Assembly (NCBI RefSeq): GCF_000372725.1
Contig: NW_005196756.1
Location: 1,100,229 to 1,164,228 of the forward strand
Length of the DNA: 64,000 nucleotides
Direction of reading: 5' to 3'
From: Emiliania huxleyi CCMP1516
Taxonomy: Eukaryota; Haptophyta; Isochrysidales; Noelaerhabdaceae
Part shown: one piece after another, positions 1 through 10,189 of the stretch
How positions within the stretch are numbered: the first letter of the stretch is position 1
Layout: each line of letters opens with the position of its first letter
Made by a program: the position numbers and the translations under genes
Notes under the pieces: generated by a model
The model's input: the letters and a program-made list of their open reading frames with translations, nothing else
Told to the model about the DNA's origin: nothing
The model's database searches: none

Positions 1-788
1 TTTCGGAGGAGCACCGGTTCCTTTTCTGCGGCATCCCGAAGGTGGGCCTCACGGAGTGGCTGCACCTCTTCTTGCGCGTGACCGGCGACTCCGCTTGGAA
101 CACAACTAGGCCGTGGGACTATGTGCACTACACCGCCAAAAGGCAGGCCTTCAGCATGAAAAAGTTGCAGATCTCGGCGCAGCGTTGGGATGAGATCATG
201 CGCGACCCAGGCTTCGTCAAGGCGGTCTTCCTCCGAGATCCAGCTGAGCGCATCCTCTCTGCATTTATGGACAAATTCGTGTGTGGAAACCCCACCACTT
301 GGGGCCCTTGTGCTAGTTCAAGCTCAGCCGCCCGGTCCGCACAGGCGCTCGTTGCACGGAAGACCCGATACACCAAGGCTTTCTTGGACGTGACCAGGAG
401 GACCGGAAACCTCAGTTTCTCCGACTTTGTGTCTTTGCAGAACTTGTCCTCGACGGTCGACCTACACTGGCGACTGCAGACAAACGTGTGCGGCTTCGGC
501 CACATACCTTACAATTTTGTGGGCGACTTTGGACGTGTCCAGGAGCACGCTCGGGCACTTCTGCGCCTCGTCGGACTCTGGGATACCTTTGGGGCACATG
601 ATTGGCCTGGTGGCGGTGATGGCTCAATGTTTAGCCGCAACACCACTCAGAGCAAACATTTCACTGGTGCCTCGGAAAGGGTGGCGATGTTGTTCACACC
701 CAGGCTGCTCAGAAAGGTGGAAGACGAGTACAGGGCAGACTATGCCGTGATAAACTCGGTACGCTGGGGGCTGCAAGAGCGAGCATGA
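1..788 (+). CDS. Sulfotransferase (carbohydrate sulfotransferase-like), 5' truncated
   Basis: The open frame enters from the left edge and stops at 786-788. Reading from about base 18 the frame gives a phosphosulfate-binding loop variant (CGIPKVGLTEW, normally PKxGTT). Near base 230 follows the second PAPS-binding motif (VFLRDPAERILSAF, an Arg...Ser pair as in Sulfotransfer_2 families). In that family the enzyme moves sulfate from PAPS to a sugar or other acceptor, usually in the Golgi lumen. Two N-glycosylation sequons (NLS, NTT) fit a luminal protein. The signal anchor and N-terminus lie outside the window. The substrate cannot be told from sequence. No intron is seen in this part. Confidence 0.8.
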   Translation, partial: SEEHRFLFCGIPKVGLTEWLHLFLRVTGDSAWNTTRPWDYVHYTAKRQAFSMKKLQISAQRWDEIMRDPGFVKAVFLRDPAERILSAFMDKFVCGNPTTWGPCASSSSAARSAQALVARKTRYTKAFLDVTRRTGNLSFSDFVSLQNLSSTVDLHWRLQTNVCGFGHIPYNFVGDFGRVQEHARALLRLVGLWDTFGAHDWPGGGDGSMFSRNTTQSKHFTGASERVAMLFTPRLLRKVEDEYRADYAVINSVRWGLQERA

Positions 789-1037
789 TACTATTCGAGT
801 CTTGGGGGTGGGGTGGGGGTCGGATGTAACTTGCATGCGTCGCTGTAGCGGTCGTGATGAGCACTTGGCCATTCGCTCTGCTCGCGCCCGCGCTGCGGCG
901 GCGCTCGGCTGGTCGCCTCGTCCCCCCCTCTGCCAATCCAGGCTGGCGCAGAGCGCCGCCATCAGAGAGAGGGCGAGAGAGGTTCCGCCAACCCTCACCC
1001 ACTCGCCCACCCTCGTATGTATTGTATGAATGTGTAG

Positions 1038-1170
1038 GAAGGTGAAGAACAGTCAGACTCGGTGACTGGACACCAAAACGCGGTGTATGGGTGGACGCGA
1101 GACAGATGACGACGACACGATCGAGCGACACACAGACACACACCACAAGCTCACAAGACACACAGCCAGC
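1038..1170. repeat. Dispersed direct repeat, copy 1
   Basis: This roughly 130-bp stretch of non-coding DNA matches 18581-18707 in the same orientation with small indels. Both copies share the blocks AAGGTGAAGAACAG, CTCACAAGACACACAGCCAG and a run rich in GACACACAGACACA. The copies lie over 17 kb apart next to unrelated genes, so this is a dispersed repeat, not a local duplication. Immediately after it (about 1175-1242) is a degenerate minisatellite of GGAGATA-type units. The rest of 789-1387 holds nothing else I recognise. Confidence 0.75.
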
Positions 1171-1387
1171 TGGAGATACGGCATACGGGGAGATAGAGGG
1201 GAATACGCGGAGATCGAGGGAGATACGGGGAGATAGCCTGAGTGAGCCCTGGCGGTCTGACAGCCTGCAGCAAACCCCGGACAGCGCCTGACAGTGGTGT
1301 GTGTGCTAGTGTGCGCACCCACGCCCTTGTCGTGCCAGTAGATGAACCCACAGTTTGGCGGGAGCGCCCCAACGGCGAGCTGTCGCA

Positions 1388-3765
1388 ATGCAGGTGGCTC
1401 GCCGCGTGGCTCCGGAGAAGCCGGCGGCGGGACGCGTCTCCGCCCTCTCGATGTACGAGCTCCCGCCAGCGGAGCCCATCTCCGTCTCCGAATTTGAGGA
1501 GTTTGCATACGACCGGCTGCGACGTGCGGCCGCCACCCCCGAGCGAGAGACGACAAACCATGTAGTTGCATGCTGCCCACCGCGGCGCATTCCTAACGCA
1601 CAGCCTCCCGTGTCGCAGTCCTGAGCACCATCGAGCTCGCGCGCGCCAAGGGTCTCAAGGGTGCGGAGCTCGAGGCGCGGATCCGCAAGGCGCGCGACGA
1701 GTTCATGCCCCTCTCACCCACGGGCCTGATCAAGGACTACTACTCGCACTTCATCCTGCGGTTGGCATACTGCCGCTCGGAGGACTTGCGCCGGTGGTTC
1801 CTGCAGAATGAGCTGGAGCTCTTCAAGTGGCGGTTTGTCAACAACCCGCCCGAGGACCGCGCCGCCTGGCTGCGCGCCAAGGGTCTCCAGTACGAGGCCA
1901 TCTCGCGCGATGAGTACGAGGAGATCAAGGAGGAGCTGCACCAGGCATCGCCTCAGCCGCCCTCCCCGCCCTCCCGCCCCCGTGCAAGCACGACCCCCGC
2001 TCTGTGCGCCGCCGCCCCCTTTGCGCCAGGCGCTCTCGTCGCGCCGCGATCTCGACCCGGCGGCGGAGCGGTCCGAGCACTACAAGGTGGCGTTCGAGGA
2101 GGTGGTCGACCTGGTGCGGCAGCGGCGCGTCTATCTGCGCGGCGGCTCCGCCTTCGTCCCCGCGGCCGACCTCGTCTCGATCGTCGCGACCGCCGTGCGC
2201 GCGCAGTGGTCGCGCCGGCTCGCCACGGCGTCGCATCAGTGGCCGGCGTTGCGCGAGGAGGAGGCGCGAAACGAGCCGCCGCCTCGCTTGCTCTCTCCCC
2301 CCCCTCCCCCCTGCCCGCTTCCCCTCGCGGCCACCCTTGCCGTCCATCCACGCCCGCCGGCTGGGATCCTCCCCCCCTCCTCCTCGCCTCGCCGCCCGCC
2401 AAAGGGGAGCCGGAGCCCTCCCCGCCTCCCCCACCTCCCTCCCCGCCTCCGTTTCCAGCGCCCTCCCCGCCTCCCCCTTCCCTCCCCCACCTCCCTCCTG
2501 GCCTCCGTTTTTACCCCCCCCCCCCCCCCCCTCTCCCACAAGGCGGACCGGCTCGCCTCCTTCCTCGAGGGGCTAGCGACGCAGTACGTGGGCGACGACT
2601 ACTCGCGCCCTCGCTCCGGCTCGGCGGTGAGCTTGGCCGACCTGCCGACCGTCAGCCGCCGCTCCTTCCCTCTCTGCATGCACAACATGCACGCCAAGCT
2701 GCTCGAGACGAAACACCTCAAGCACTCTGCGCGGCAGCAGTTCGGACTCTTCCTGAAGACAATCGGCCTGCCCAAGCGTAGAAGCGCGACACGCACCCGG
2801 TAGTCCGACCAGCGCTCGAGAGGACACGGGCTGGGCTGTGCTCGACCGTATTCAGCGGCATTCCCTGTATTCGTAGCCCGTGTATTCACGCGGCGCTCAG
2901 AGTACACGGCACGAGACCGTACTCACACCCTACTCGGGTGTCTTCCACACTGCCAGCCTGCGTGGCCGTCTCCGAGCGTCTCCGAGCGCCTGCGAGCGAG
3001 GCATTCGGACTGCGAGTGGCTGTGAGTAGGCCTCAGCTGTGAGGAGTCGACGGCCTTCTTCCGAGCCGAATTCACCAAGAAGGGAATGGCGGCCGACAAG
3101 TTCATGCGAGACTACGGCTACGGCGCGCCCCCCCTCCATCGCCTGGTGGATCCTCCCCCCCCCCCCCCTCCCCCCCGCCCTCATGGCCAGCGGTGCGGAC
3201 AGGCATCCGCTACAACTACGGCTTGGAGGGCAAGCGGCAGGACTGGAGCGCCATGTCCTGCGGCAAGATCATCAACTCGTCGGGCACGCGCCTCTCCCGC
3301 CACCGCAACGAGACTTGAATGAATGAATGAGCTCAACCCCGTCCATTGTGTCATCCCTTCTAGGCGCCAACGCGGCCGCCGGCGAGCATCACGGCTGCCC
3401 GTTCCGCAACTACGACGAGGGCCAGATGCGCGCGACGCTTCAGCAGATGCAGGTGCTCGGGGTGGCGTCAGGACGTCCGCACTCCTCGAGACCTCGAGAC
3501 CAGGGGCGTGTCGTGCCCCCATCAGGTGGGGGCGCAAGACGTGCAGTACATCCTCGACAAGGTGCGCGGGCAGCACTACCAAGTGGCGTGCGGCAAGTTC
3601 TTCGAGGCGCGGCACAAGGGGTCGACGCTCATCGAGACGGACCTCGGCGGTATCAATCACCCCAACCAGTACTTCGAGGAGTCGCAAAAGTTCTTCGCGC
3701 CGAAGGATGAGGCCGCCGCCGCCGGGCAGGCCGCCGCCGAGCCGCGCACCGCCGACGTTGCGTGA
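1388..3765 (+). CDS. PRIM2: DNA primase large subunit (PRIM2/PRI2), multi-exon
   Basis: The exons can be lined up along the whole eukaryotic primase large subunit, which positions the template and helps start RNA primers in the Pol alpha-primase complex. Exon 1 from ATG 1388 has the ELPPAEPISVSEFEE block. Exon 2 (1619-1944) has HFILRLAYCRSEDLRRWF. Exon 3 (2030-about 2270) has VDLVRQRRVYL. Exon 4 (about 2543-2775) has YVGDDYS and QFGLFLKTIGL. Later exons at about 3050-3150, 3207-3300, 3362-3460 and 3525-3765 complete the C-domain. All four 4Fe-4S ligands are visible: Cys in SFPLCMHNMH, MSCGKI, GCPFR and QVACGKFF. Intron 1 is GT-AG (1524-1618). Intron 2 has a GC donor (1945-2029), and intron 3 probably also. 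The end is convergent with the next gene. Confidence 0.92.
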
Positions 3766-4041
3766 GCCTCCCCGCGCCCTCTCCGTGTCGGCGGCATAGT
3801 TCTCGCCAGGGAGGAGACAGGCACGGCCTCTCTTCCACGGTGTACACAATCATGTACGTTGCTGAGTGAGGTGTGAGCGCTCTTGCATGTGTGACACGCG
3901 CCTCTCTCCCCGCTGTTGTTTGCCTGCCGAGTGCCGTTTGTTCTCAACTTCTCTCTGTGTTGTGTGCCGGCAATCTTTTTAAAATACTGGATCTTAAACA
4001 GAGTGTATATGCATCCACATCGTACCACAGTCACTTACACC

Positions 4042-5192
4042 TCACTCGTCGTCATCCTCTGAAGACGGCCAAGGCTGCCCATCAGCCGGATTGCAGTTGT
4101 CGAGCACACACTGCCACATCTCGTCGTCAAAAGAGATCACGATCATGTAACGCACCGCTCGAGTTGGCAAGTGGATCCTCGAAAAGAGCTCAACGCTGGT
4201 ATTACAGCCGAAAAGGAAGAAATTGTCCTGCACACGAAAGTCGAGGGTACCTGGAATTGGGCCCTCTGAGGTGCGGGCCTCGTCGAGATCGCAAAAGACG
4301 CAACCGGCCGCGAGCCCCCCGCCTGGCCCATCAGGATCTGCAGCCTCATGAAAATCTTCAATCGCCTCGCGTAGCTGCTGCATAAGATACCGGCAGAATA
4401 TCCACCAACGTCATGAAATCCAGGCGCTGTAACCGCGTCGAAGCAAGGCTTGAAGTAGCGGCTCATCTCGAGGCTCAGGTAAACAGGCTTCTCACCACCA
4501 GGCGTAAGAAGCGAGACACGGTGCCGCACGCCGGTACCCGCGAGCTCGTCGAGGTTGGTGCTGATGACACAGTCGGAGGGGTCATAGTGTGGACCGACCA
4601 GCTCGCGTGCGTCCCACCAGGGCGCCTGACCTTGGGAATCGGGAGAACCGAAGGGGACCAGATTGCAGATGTCACATTCGATCGGATTTCCAGACATGTC
4701 GGTCACGTTCGTACGATACGCAACGCCCAGCTCATCGATCAGCGGACCCAGGCCACTCCAGACTGCCTTCTCCTGACCGTTCATGACGATGTCCCACATC
4801 ACGAGGCACGCATCGACGGTTGGAACTGGCCCAGCTACCGGCGTTTGCTGGACACTGATGGCGGCGCCGTCACGGCGTGCAAGCAGCCGGCCCCAGCCAC
4901 CTGCGTACTGCGCTGCGAGCGCCAGCAGGTCGGAGGTCGAATACGGTCGTTCGACGCAATACCCTGGCTTCTCGACTTCAGGCAGCAGCTCATTGCATGC
5001 CTCCTGTGCAGATAGGCCAGTGCTGCCGTACCACGACAGCTTAATTCGAGCACGCGCGCGTGCCTCCGTTTCCGCGGCACAGAACGTGCTGAGGTCATGG
5101 CTAGCGCACGCCGCACGTGCGAGCTCACACACCTCGAGAAAGTGAACGATGCGCTGCACCGCGAGCCCGTCAAGGTCACTGAACACCGCCAT
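4042..5192 (-). CDS. Unknown protein with F-box-like N-terminus
   Basis: An ATG at 5192 opens a 270-residue frame whose first 50 residues (LDGLAVQRIVHFLEVCEL...) resemble an F-box helical motif. The rest has no family I recognise; it contains a CDIC motif and many aromatic and acidic residues. Near 4380-4400 the convincing reading moves to another frame (FHEAADPDGPGGG onward) and ends in an acidic tail SSEDDDE at 4042. The junction could be a short intron (an AG lies just before the new frame) or a base error. The start codon is only 27 bp from a transposon insertion (target copy 5219-5226), so the promoter or 5' UTR has been invaded. A role as a ubiquitin-ligase adaptor is speculative. Confidence 0.5.
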
Positions 5193-5226
5193 TGATTGAC
5201 GATGATTCCTCTTCTCGCTTTGAGTC

Positions 5227-6108
5227 ACTAGGGGGTTGTACACGCTCTGAGGCCTCAGACCCCCCTCTGAGGAGGGGTCGGACCCCTGGCTTGGCGGCAC
5301 AGAGGGTTTGACTCTGACTCTGTGCCGCCTCTGTGGCCTCTCTTGGCTGATTTTGGCCTCAGAGGGTCCCCGGCCGAGGGTCTGTCTTGGCGCGGCACAG
5401 AGGGCGTTGACCTCAGAGGGTAGCCCCCTCTCGGCAGACAGAGGCGAGAGCCCCGGGCGGAGGCCGGAGCGCCTAGCCCTCCACGAACGGCGCTGACCAG
5501 GGAGGGCGGGGAGGGGGCGGAAGCAGCGAGCATGACTAAGGCGCTACTCTACGCTTCGAGCGCCCGGCACCACACACGCTTGCTGCTGCTGCAGGCTCGC
5601 CCACAGCGCCCGCGCCGACCCCTGCGCGACAGCTTCGCGCGGCCAGCGGCGCCGCCGACCCGTCAACTTGAGTGAGGATGTGCTTGGAGCGGCCGCCCGA
5701 GGAGGAGGTAGTGATCTCCACATCCGTCCCCTGCTCCAGCTTGGCCATGAGGCGCCGCGGCGTCCTAGTGAACTCGAACTTGAGGTATCCGAAACCAATG
5801 GAAGCTGGGCCTGCTGGGGGGGGTTCTCTCTGCTTGGTGGGGGATCACGACAGACTTGAAATACCGCTGAAAACTCCCTCTGAGGAGCGGCCTCGCGGGG
5901 CTTGCCTTGGCGTCTCAGAGGGTCCCCGTAGCCTCAGAGGCTGCGCCGAGAGAGGCTGGCTTGGCGGCACAGGCCTTCAGAGGGTCGGCCCAGGCACCCT
6001 CTGAGCCGCTCGTGGATGGCCTCTCTTGGCACAGAGGGTACCCTCTGAGACGAGCAGATCTGGGCCCCCTTGCCTCAGACCCCCCCCCCTCTGATACAAC
6101 CCCCTAGT
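5227..6108. mobile_element. Non-autonomous DNA transposon with 14-bp TIRs and 8-bp target duplication
   Basis: The element begins ACTAGGGGGTTGTA (5227-5240) and ends with its exact reverse complement (6095-6108). It is bracketed by an identical 8-bp direct repeat TTTGAGTC (5219-5226 and 6109-6116). An 8-bp target duplication is typical of hAT and P-type families; the TIR does not decide between them. The two subterminal thirds are packed with CAGAGGG/CCTCTGA motifs in both orientations, a usual transposase-binding layout. No transposase is encoded. The unique core (about 5530-5870) has a minus-strand reading that looks like a genuine protein fragment (GYLKFEFTRTPRRLMAKLEQ), so it may carry a captured host exon. 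Confidence 0.85.
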
Positions 6109-6149
6109 TTTGAGTCCCGGGGTGTTTTTTTATCGCCCGAGCGGAGTTT

Positions 6150-6263
6150 TTATTTGTCGTCGGCGACGAGCAGCTCGTCGAGGGCCGCCAGCAGCGGGAT
6201 GCCCTTGTGGTCGGCGGCGGTGAGCGCTGACTTGCCGGCAGCATAGCCCTTCTCCTCAACCCT
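6150..6263 (-). CDS. Terminal exon of an ankyrin-repeat protein
   Basis: On the minus strand a pyrimidine-rich tract ending CCCCCAG at 6264 precedes a frame reading VEEKGYAAGKSALTAADHKG and a stop at 6150. The last stretch (GKSALTAADHKGIPLLAAL) has the shape of a final ankyrin repeat, as in small myotrophin-like proteins. An AATAAA-like signal overlaps the stop. No upstream exon is recognisable: a dispersed repeat starts 36 bp further at 6299. The gene may therefore be cut off by that insertion, or it may have a long intron. Ankyrin repeats bind proteins; nothing more specific can be said. Confidence 0.5.
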   Translation of the reverse strand, partial: RVEEKGYAAGKSALTAADHKGIPLLAALDELLVADDK

Positions 6264-6298
6264 CTGGGGGAGGTGGGGGTGGAGCTGTGTCGTGCAGC

Positions 6299-6531
6299 AG
6301 TGCGGAAACGGGGCCCCGGCTCTACTAGTCTCTACTAGCACCAACTTCCCGAATGGTTACGGTTGGTTAGAGGGAAGATTCGGAGAGATCTCGAGGAGTA
6401 CGTACAGATAGACCCTCCAACCATCAGAAAACTCCGACCTGATCGGTCGTACTGACCGCCGACAGATCACTCCAGACAGCAGACACGAGGCCGACGTCTG
6501 CACACGGCCGGCCGGGCGAGAGGCTTGACAC
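6299..6531 (-). repeat. Dispersed ~240-bp repeat, copy 1 (inverted relative to copy 2)
   Basis: The reverse complement of this segment aligns along its length with 14876-15138. Shared blocks include TGCAGACGTCGGCCT, GGAGTGATCTGTCGGCGGTC, ATGGTTGGAGGGTCTATCTG, TACTCCTCGAGATCT and AGAGCCGGGGCCC. Identity is roughly 80% by eye, with small indels. Neither copy has a convincing reading frame, so it looks like a SINE- or MITE-like repeat. One copy lies directly upstream of the ankyrin exon and the other directly upstream of the vWA-kinase gene. Confidence 0.8.
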
Positions 6532-7138
6532 GATCCGACCCTGCGACCCTGACGCTGCTGCTCTAGCTATCAGATAACTGCTGACTGCTGCCACAATGTG
6601 TGACCGGTGCTGACCCACTTGGCGGCCTTCCCGGTCAGTGGTGAGGCGCAGTTCAGAGCTGTCGATGGCGCGATGCCGCACTGGTCCCACATCGGTGACA
6701 CGAGACCACCACGTTTGCCGGTCCAAGAGAGAGGCACCGGCGCTGTCCTGAGAAGGTGCACGGTCCCTCTTGACTGCCCATGCGCGCGAGGCTGTGTAGG
6801 CATAGCCTCGAGAGTGCCAGCAGCCAATCTGAGGCAGTTTGTGACGCGCATTGCGTCAGAAGCGTGCACGCGCTGGAAGGACACCTTCCTACTGGCCGTA
6901 CGATCAGGTCGTCACTGAATGCCGAAGACTAAGGCCGCGAGCTATGCAGGCGGTCAGTTGAGCAGCATGGCACGGTCAGCAGCGCCGAAAGGATGTCGCA
7001 AGGCGTGATAGCATGGCCGCAAGTACGCCGAATTCCCAGGAAAACAAGTAAAAAATCGCGCGAAAAAGAAAAACATGCCAAAAAATCGGCGCCTGCGGCG
7101 GGCTGGGGGACCCCATCTCCCCCCCGCATGGGTACCCC
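6532..7138. other. No recognised gene
   Basis: This stretch has open frames in several phases but none gives a recognisable protein or a clear exon. Around 7010-7090 the composition turns A-rich (AAAACAAGTAAAAAATC), probably untranslated or intergenic DNA. Confidence 0.4.
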
Positions 7139-7324
7139 CTAGGCCCTCGCCTCCCCCAGAGCCGCAACCTCGACACCGTCTGTTGACACTATTCCATCGT
7201 CAAGATCGGGCTTGCTGACCGGCTGCTTCTCCGGCGCGAGTTGCTCTCCCCGCTTCTCTCCCAGCTCGGCGGGCTTGCTTGTGGTGGAAGGCAGCGGCAG
7301 GGGCTTGCTCTCCCCGCACCCCAT
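7139..7324 (-). CDS. Small protein with N-terminal acylation motif (tentative)
   Basis: A 61-residue frame starts with ATG at 7324. Its first residues, MGCGESK, are a textbook N-myristoylation plus palmitoylation signal (Gly2, Cys3, Ser6). The rest is Pro-, Glu- and Lys-rich and looks disordered. Such N-termini tether proteins to the inner face of membranes. It may be a complete small protein or only the first exon of a longer gene running towards lower coordinates. No downstream exon was recognised. Confidence 0.35.
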   Translation of the reverse strand: MGCGESKPLPLPSTTSKPAELGEKRGEQLAPEKQPVSKPDLDDGIVSTDGVEVAALGEARA

Positions 7325-7618
7325 CTGTCAGGCTGTTACACCTCCCTTGACGCGCGAGCCGAGCGCCCGCCGACAAAAAGAATTTAATAAAAAGAATTTT
7401 CGGACTACCTCGCACACGCAGAAAATTCCTCGACCTTGTTATTGAGAAGGAAATCCGTCCAATGGCGCTGTGTGCTGGTCCCGAGGCCGGGCCGTCCCCG
7501 CCCCCTCCTCACCTCTGCAGTCGCTGGTGCGAGTGGCAGGCTGTGCGAGTGCTCCTTTTTGGTTGCAAATAGGGATCCCTACTGGAACCGTTTCTTTCAC
7601 AGCCTCTGCACTCAGATC

Positions 7619-8155
7619 TCACACCCTTCGTACTTCACTGTCGAAGGCCGCGCGCGCTCCTCTATACGCCTTGTGTGATCCTCCGGGCTCCAGCCGAACG
7701 TGCGCGCCGAGCAGCGCGTCCGACCGTCTGCAGCGATTTTGCGTACCGTCCGGCCCTTTGGAGCAGAGCTGCAGCAGTTGCAGCAGCCAGGCGTTCCGTT
7801 CGTTTACAGTCTCCGTCTTGCTGTGAAAGATCGTGGCGATGTTGTTCATGCAATACGAGAAGCTCACGCCCTCGTCAAACATCTTTGCGGCATCGGCTTT
7901 GGCCCGTAAGAACGGGTTGTTGTCGCCGTCCTGCTGCTTCTCCGGCGTTGCCGCCTCCGTCGGCACGTCAAACCCGAGGAAGTTGACGCCGTTCGCCTCG
8001 ACGAACGCCTTCAAGTCGGGCTTGCTCATAATGCTCACCTTGTGCCCGGCCGCCATCATGCCGAGCGCCGCCGCGACGTAGGGCTGCATGTCGCCGCGGG
8101 AGCCCCACACGGAGAGCAGGATCCGCAGCTTAGGAGCCGCCTGCATCCGATCCAT
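7619..8155 (-). CDS. GT1/GT28-type glycosyltransferase, N-terminal part only
   Basis: From ATG 8155 the protein reads KLRILLSVWGSRGDMQPYVA, then AAGHKVSIMSKPDLKAFVE. This is the N-terminal acceptor-side Rossmann half of sterol-glucosyltransferase-like enzymes, where GSRGDxQP is diagnostic. These enzymes glycosylate sterols or other lipids from UDP-glucose. After about residue 130 the homology fades and the frame stops at 7619. The C-terminal UDP-binding half is absent from the DNA downstream, so the gene is either truncated or interrupted by a long unresolved intron. It is divergent from the Cys-rich gene at 8720. Confidence 0.6.
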   Translation of the reverse strand: MDRMQAAPKLRILLSVWGSRGDMQPYVAAALGMMAAGHKVSIMSKPDLKAFVEANGVNFLGFDVPTEAATPEKQQDGDNNPFLRAKADAAKMFDEGVSFSYCMNNIATIFHSKTETVNERNAWLLQLLQLCSKGPDGTQNRCRRSDALLGAHVRLEPGGSHKAYRGARAAFDSEVRRV

Positions 8156-8719
8156 TGTAAGCGAACTGGAGACTCGGAACCAAAACACTCATCAGGACGA
8201 CACACGGACGAGCGCGAACCACGGGACGAGGGACGAGCGCAAACTCCCAAAAAAGAATTCCCTGGGTGCCTTTACTACTCTCCGCTGGCCCTTTTCCCTC
8301 ACCTCTGCCCGCCCGAGTGCCCGCCGCTCCCTACGATGAGATGGTCTGTTCGAATGGTCCCCTTCGCTCTCGCCTCCCACAACGCCGGCAGCACACAGCA
8401 GGCAGGTGTTCTGGACAAGACTCCACCACCCTCGCCCCCCCACCATCTGTGCTTCATGCTCTCACACCATGTCGTTGCTCAGCTCGGTCAGCTCGGTCAG
8501 CGGTCCGGAGACATTGCCACGCCGACAGCCGCTTCCGCGGGGCGTGTCCATTCAGTGCAACTCACTTATGTTGTTCAGCCACTACCGGATCCACTGCCGC
8601 AGGGCGGGAGCACGCTGCGAGCACCCTCCCCACCAAAGGATCCCCACCTCGAGACCTCGAGAGAGAAAAGAGGCGGCGCCGTGCCCCAAGCGCGGCGCCC
8701 GGGCTCCTCCCTTGCTACC

Positions 8720-9881
8720 ATGCCTCCGCCGCCCAAGTCGCGCCCTCCGAGCCAAAAGTACGTCGCCCTTGCTCGCTCTTTGCGTCAGGGCGGGCCGTCC
8801 GCGTGGACCGGGCCGGGCGTCGGTGGCAACGCCGTCGTTCCGGCCGACACCGTCTTTGCAGCCAACTACTGCTGTGGCAGGACAGATTGCTGCTCGGACA
8901 GCTGCTGCGCGTGGACGGACCCTCGGGCCGTTTTCCCTCACCAGTGCACGAACAGTATATGCCCGACGAGAGGGGCCGGCCTGTGTTTCACGTGCTGCGC
9001 TGCGCCGACGTGGCCGTGGCCGCCGCTCTTCCTCGGGCCAATGGAGCGGATGTGCTTCTCTTGCGCACAGCTTTGCAATCCAGGCAAGGAGCTGCGGCAC
9101 TTCGCGACCGCGGGCGAGTGGTTCGACGAAATGGCAGAGGTCCAGAAGAACCCGGACCTGCCCGCCGCCCTCAGCGGCACATGGCACATGGAGGCGAACC
9201 CGTGCGCCGAGGAGCTGGCGATGCTGTCGGGCTCGGAGTGGGACGCGGAGACGCTCACCCTTCGCAACGACCACGCCTTCGTCTCCCCGATTTGGCCGGT
9301 GAGCCGTGCCCCTCCCAAGTCACGCCGCCTCGCAGAGCTAACACGAATACAACTCTCTCCCTCTCTTTTCACTCCTCGCCGCTGCGCAGGTCCGCGGCGA
9401 CGCGTGCGGTGCGTTCGAGCTGTGCATGAAGGGGATCTGCCAGCCGGGCGTGGTGATGACCTTCGAGGACGCGACCCTCGCGCGCGGGTGGGTCCACCTC
9501 ACCCTTGACCCGCTCTGCTGCCCCGCCAAATCCTGCTGTGCATGCTGCCCGGAGCGGGCGTGCCCCGGCGCCTCCGGCTCAGGGGCAGGCCACCTCCTCC
9601 TGGTCCCCGACTGGGTCTGGAAGAACTCGATGCACGTCATCGACGGCGAAGGGGAGGTGCGCGAGAGGCGCATCTGGGTGCTGCCCCTCTGTTGCCCCGG
9701 CCCCGCAAGCATTGCGTATACGCTGCGCCGCGTGGCTTACGCCGACGGCAGCAAGCTCGAGCCGGCGTGGTCCATGTATCTCGCCTGGCGCAAGGCGCGA
9801 ACGGGCGTCGACGGCGTGGCCGCTGTTGGCCACAAATGGCCTGCACCGGGACCGGGATCGCTGCGCATCGACCGCAAATGA
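8720..9881 (+). CDS. Cys- and Trp-rich protein of unknown function, two exons
   Basis: ATG 8720 lies in a good context. Exon 1 runs to 9298, a GT-AG intron covers 9299-9389, and exon 2 continues in phase 0 to a stop at 9881, giving about 356 residues. Cysteines cluster in pairs and near-pairs (CCGRTDCCSDSCC; then LCCPAKSCCACCPERAC), a pattern for metal binding or dense disulphides. The second half alternates Trp and hydrophobic residues and could be a lipocalin-like beta-barrel (GTWHMEANP; DWVWKNSMHVIDGEGEV), but this is a guess. No signal peptide is apparent. I do not recognise the family. Confidence 0.65.
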
Positions 9882-10189
9882 GCGACAGCATTGTGCGTCC
9901 CTTGCGTCGGCGTAGAGCCGTACGGACTACGAGTGGAGGGGGTGCGGGCCGCACAAAGTGTTTCTTAGTGCTGTGAGAGAATTTTGTCTAAACTCTACCG
10001 ATCTTTGAAATTTGCGAAGCCGAAGGATTGTGGTTTGTGCCATTGTCCGCGAAAAGCAAGCAGCTCCGGGAGAGCACGGAATTTTTTTTGCGAGCTTTCT
10101 GTTGGATCTAACGTCTCTAACGAACATTTCTTTTTGTTGAAAAGCCTGTTCTTGGCCTTCAGGGGGGGCGATTCGCGCCAAATCCTCCC

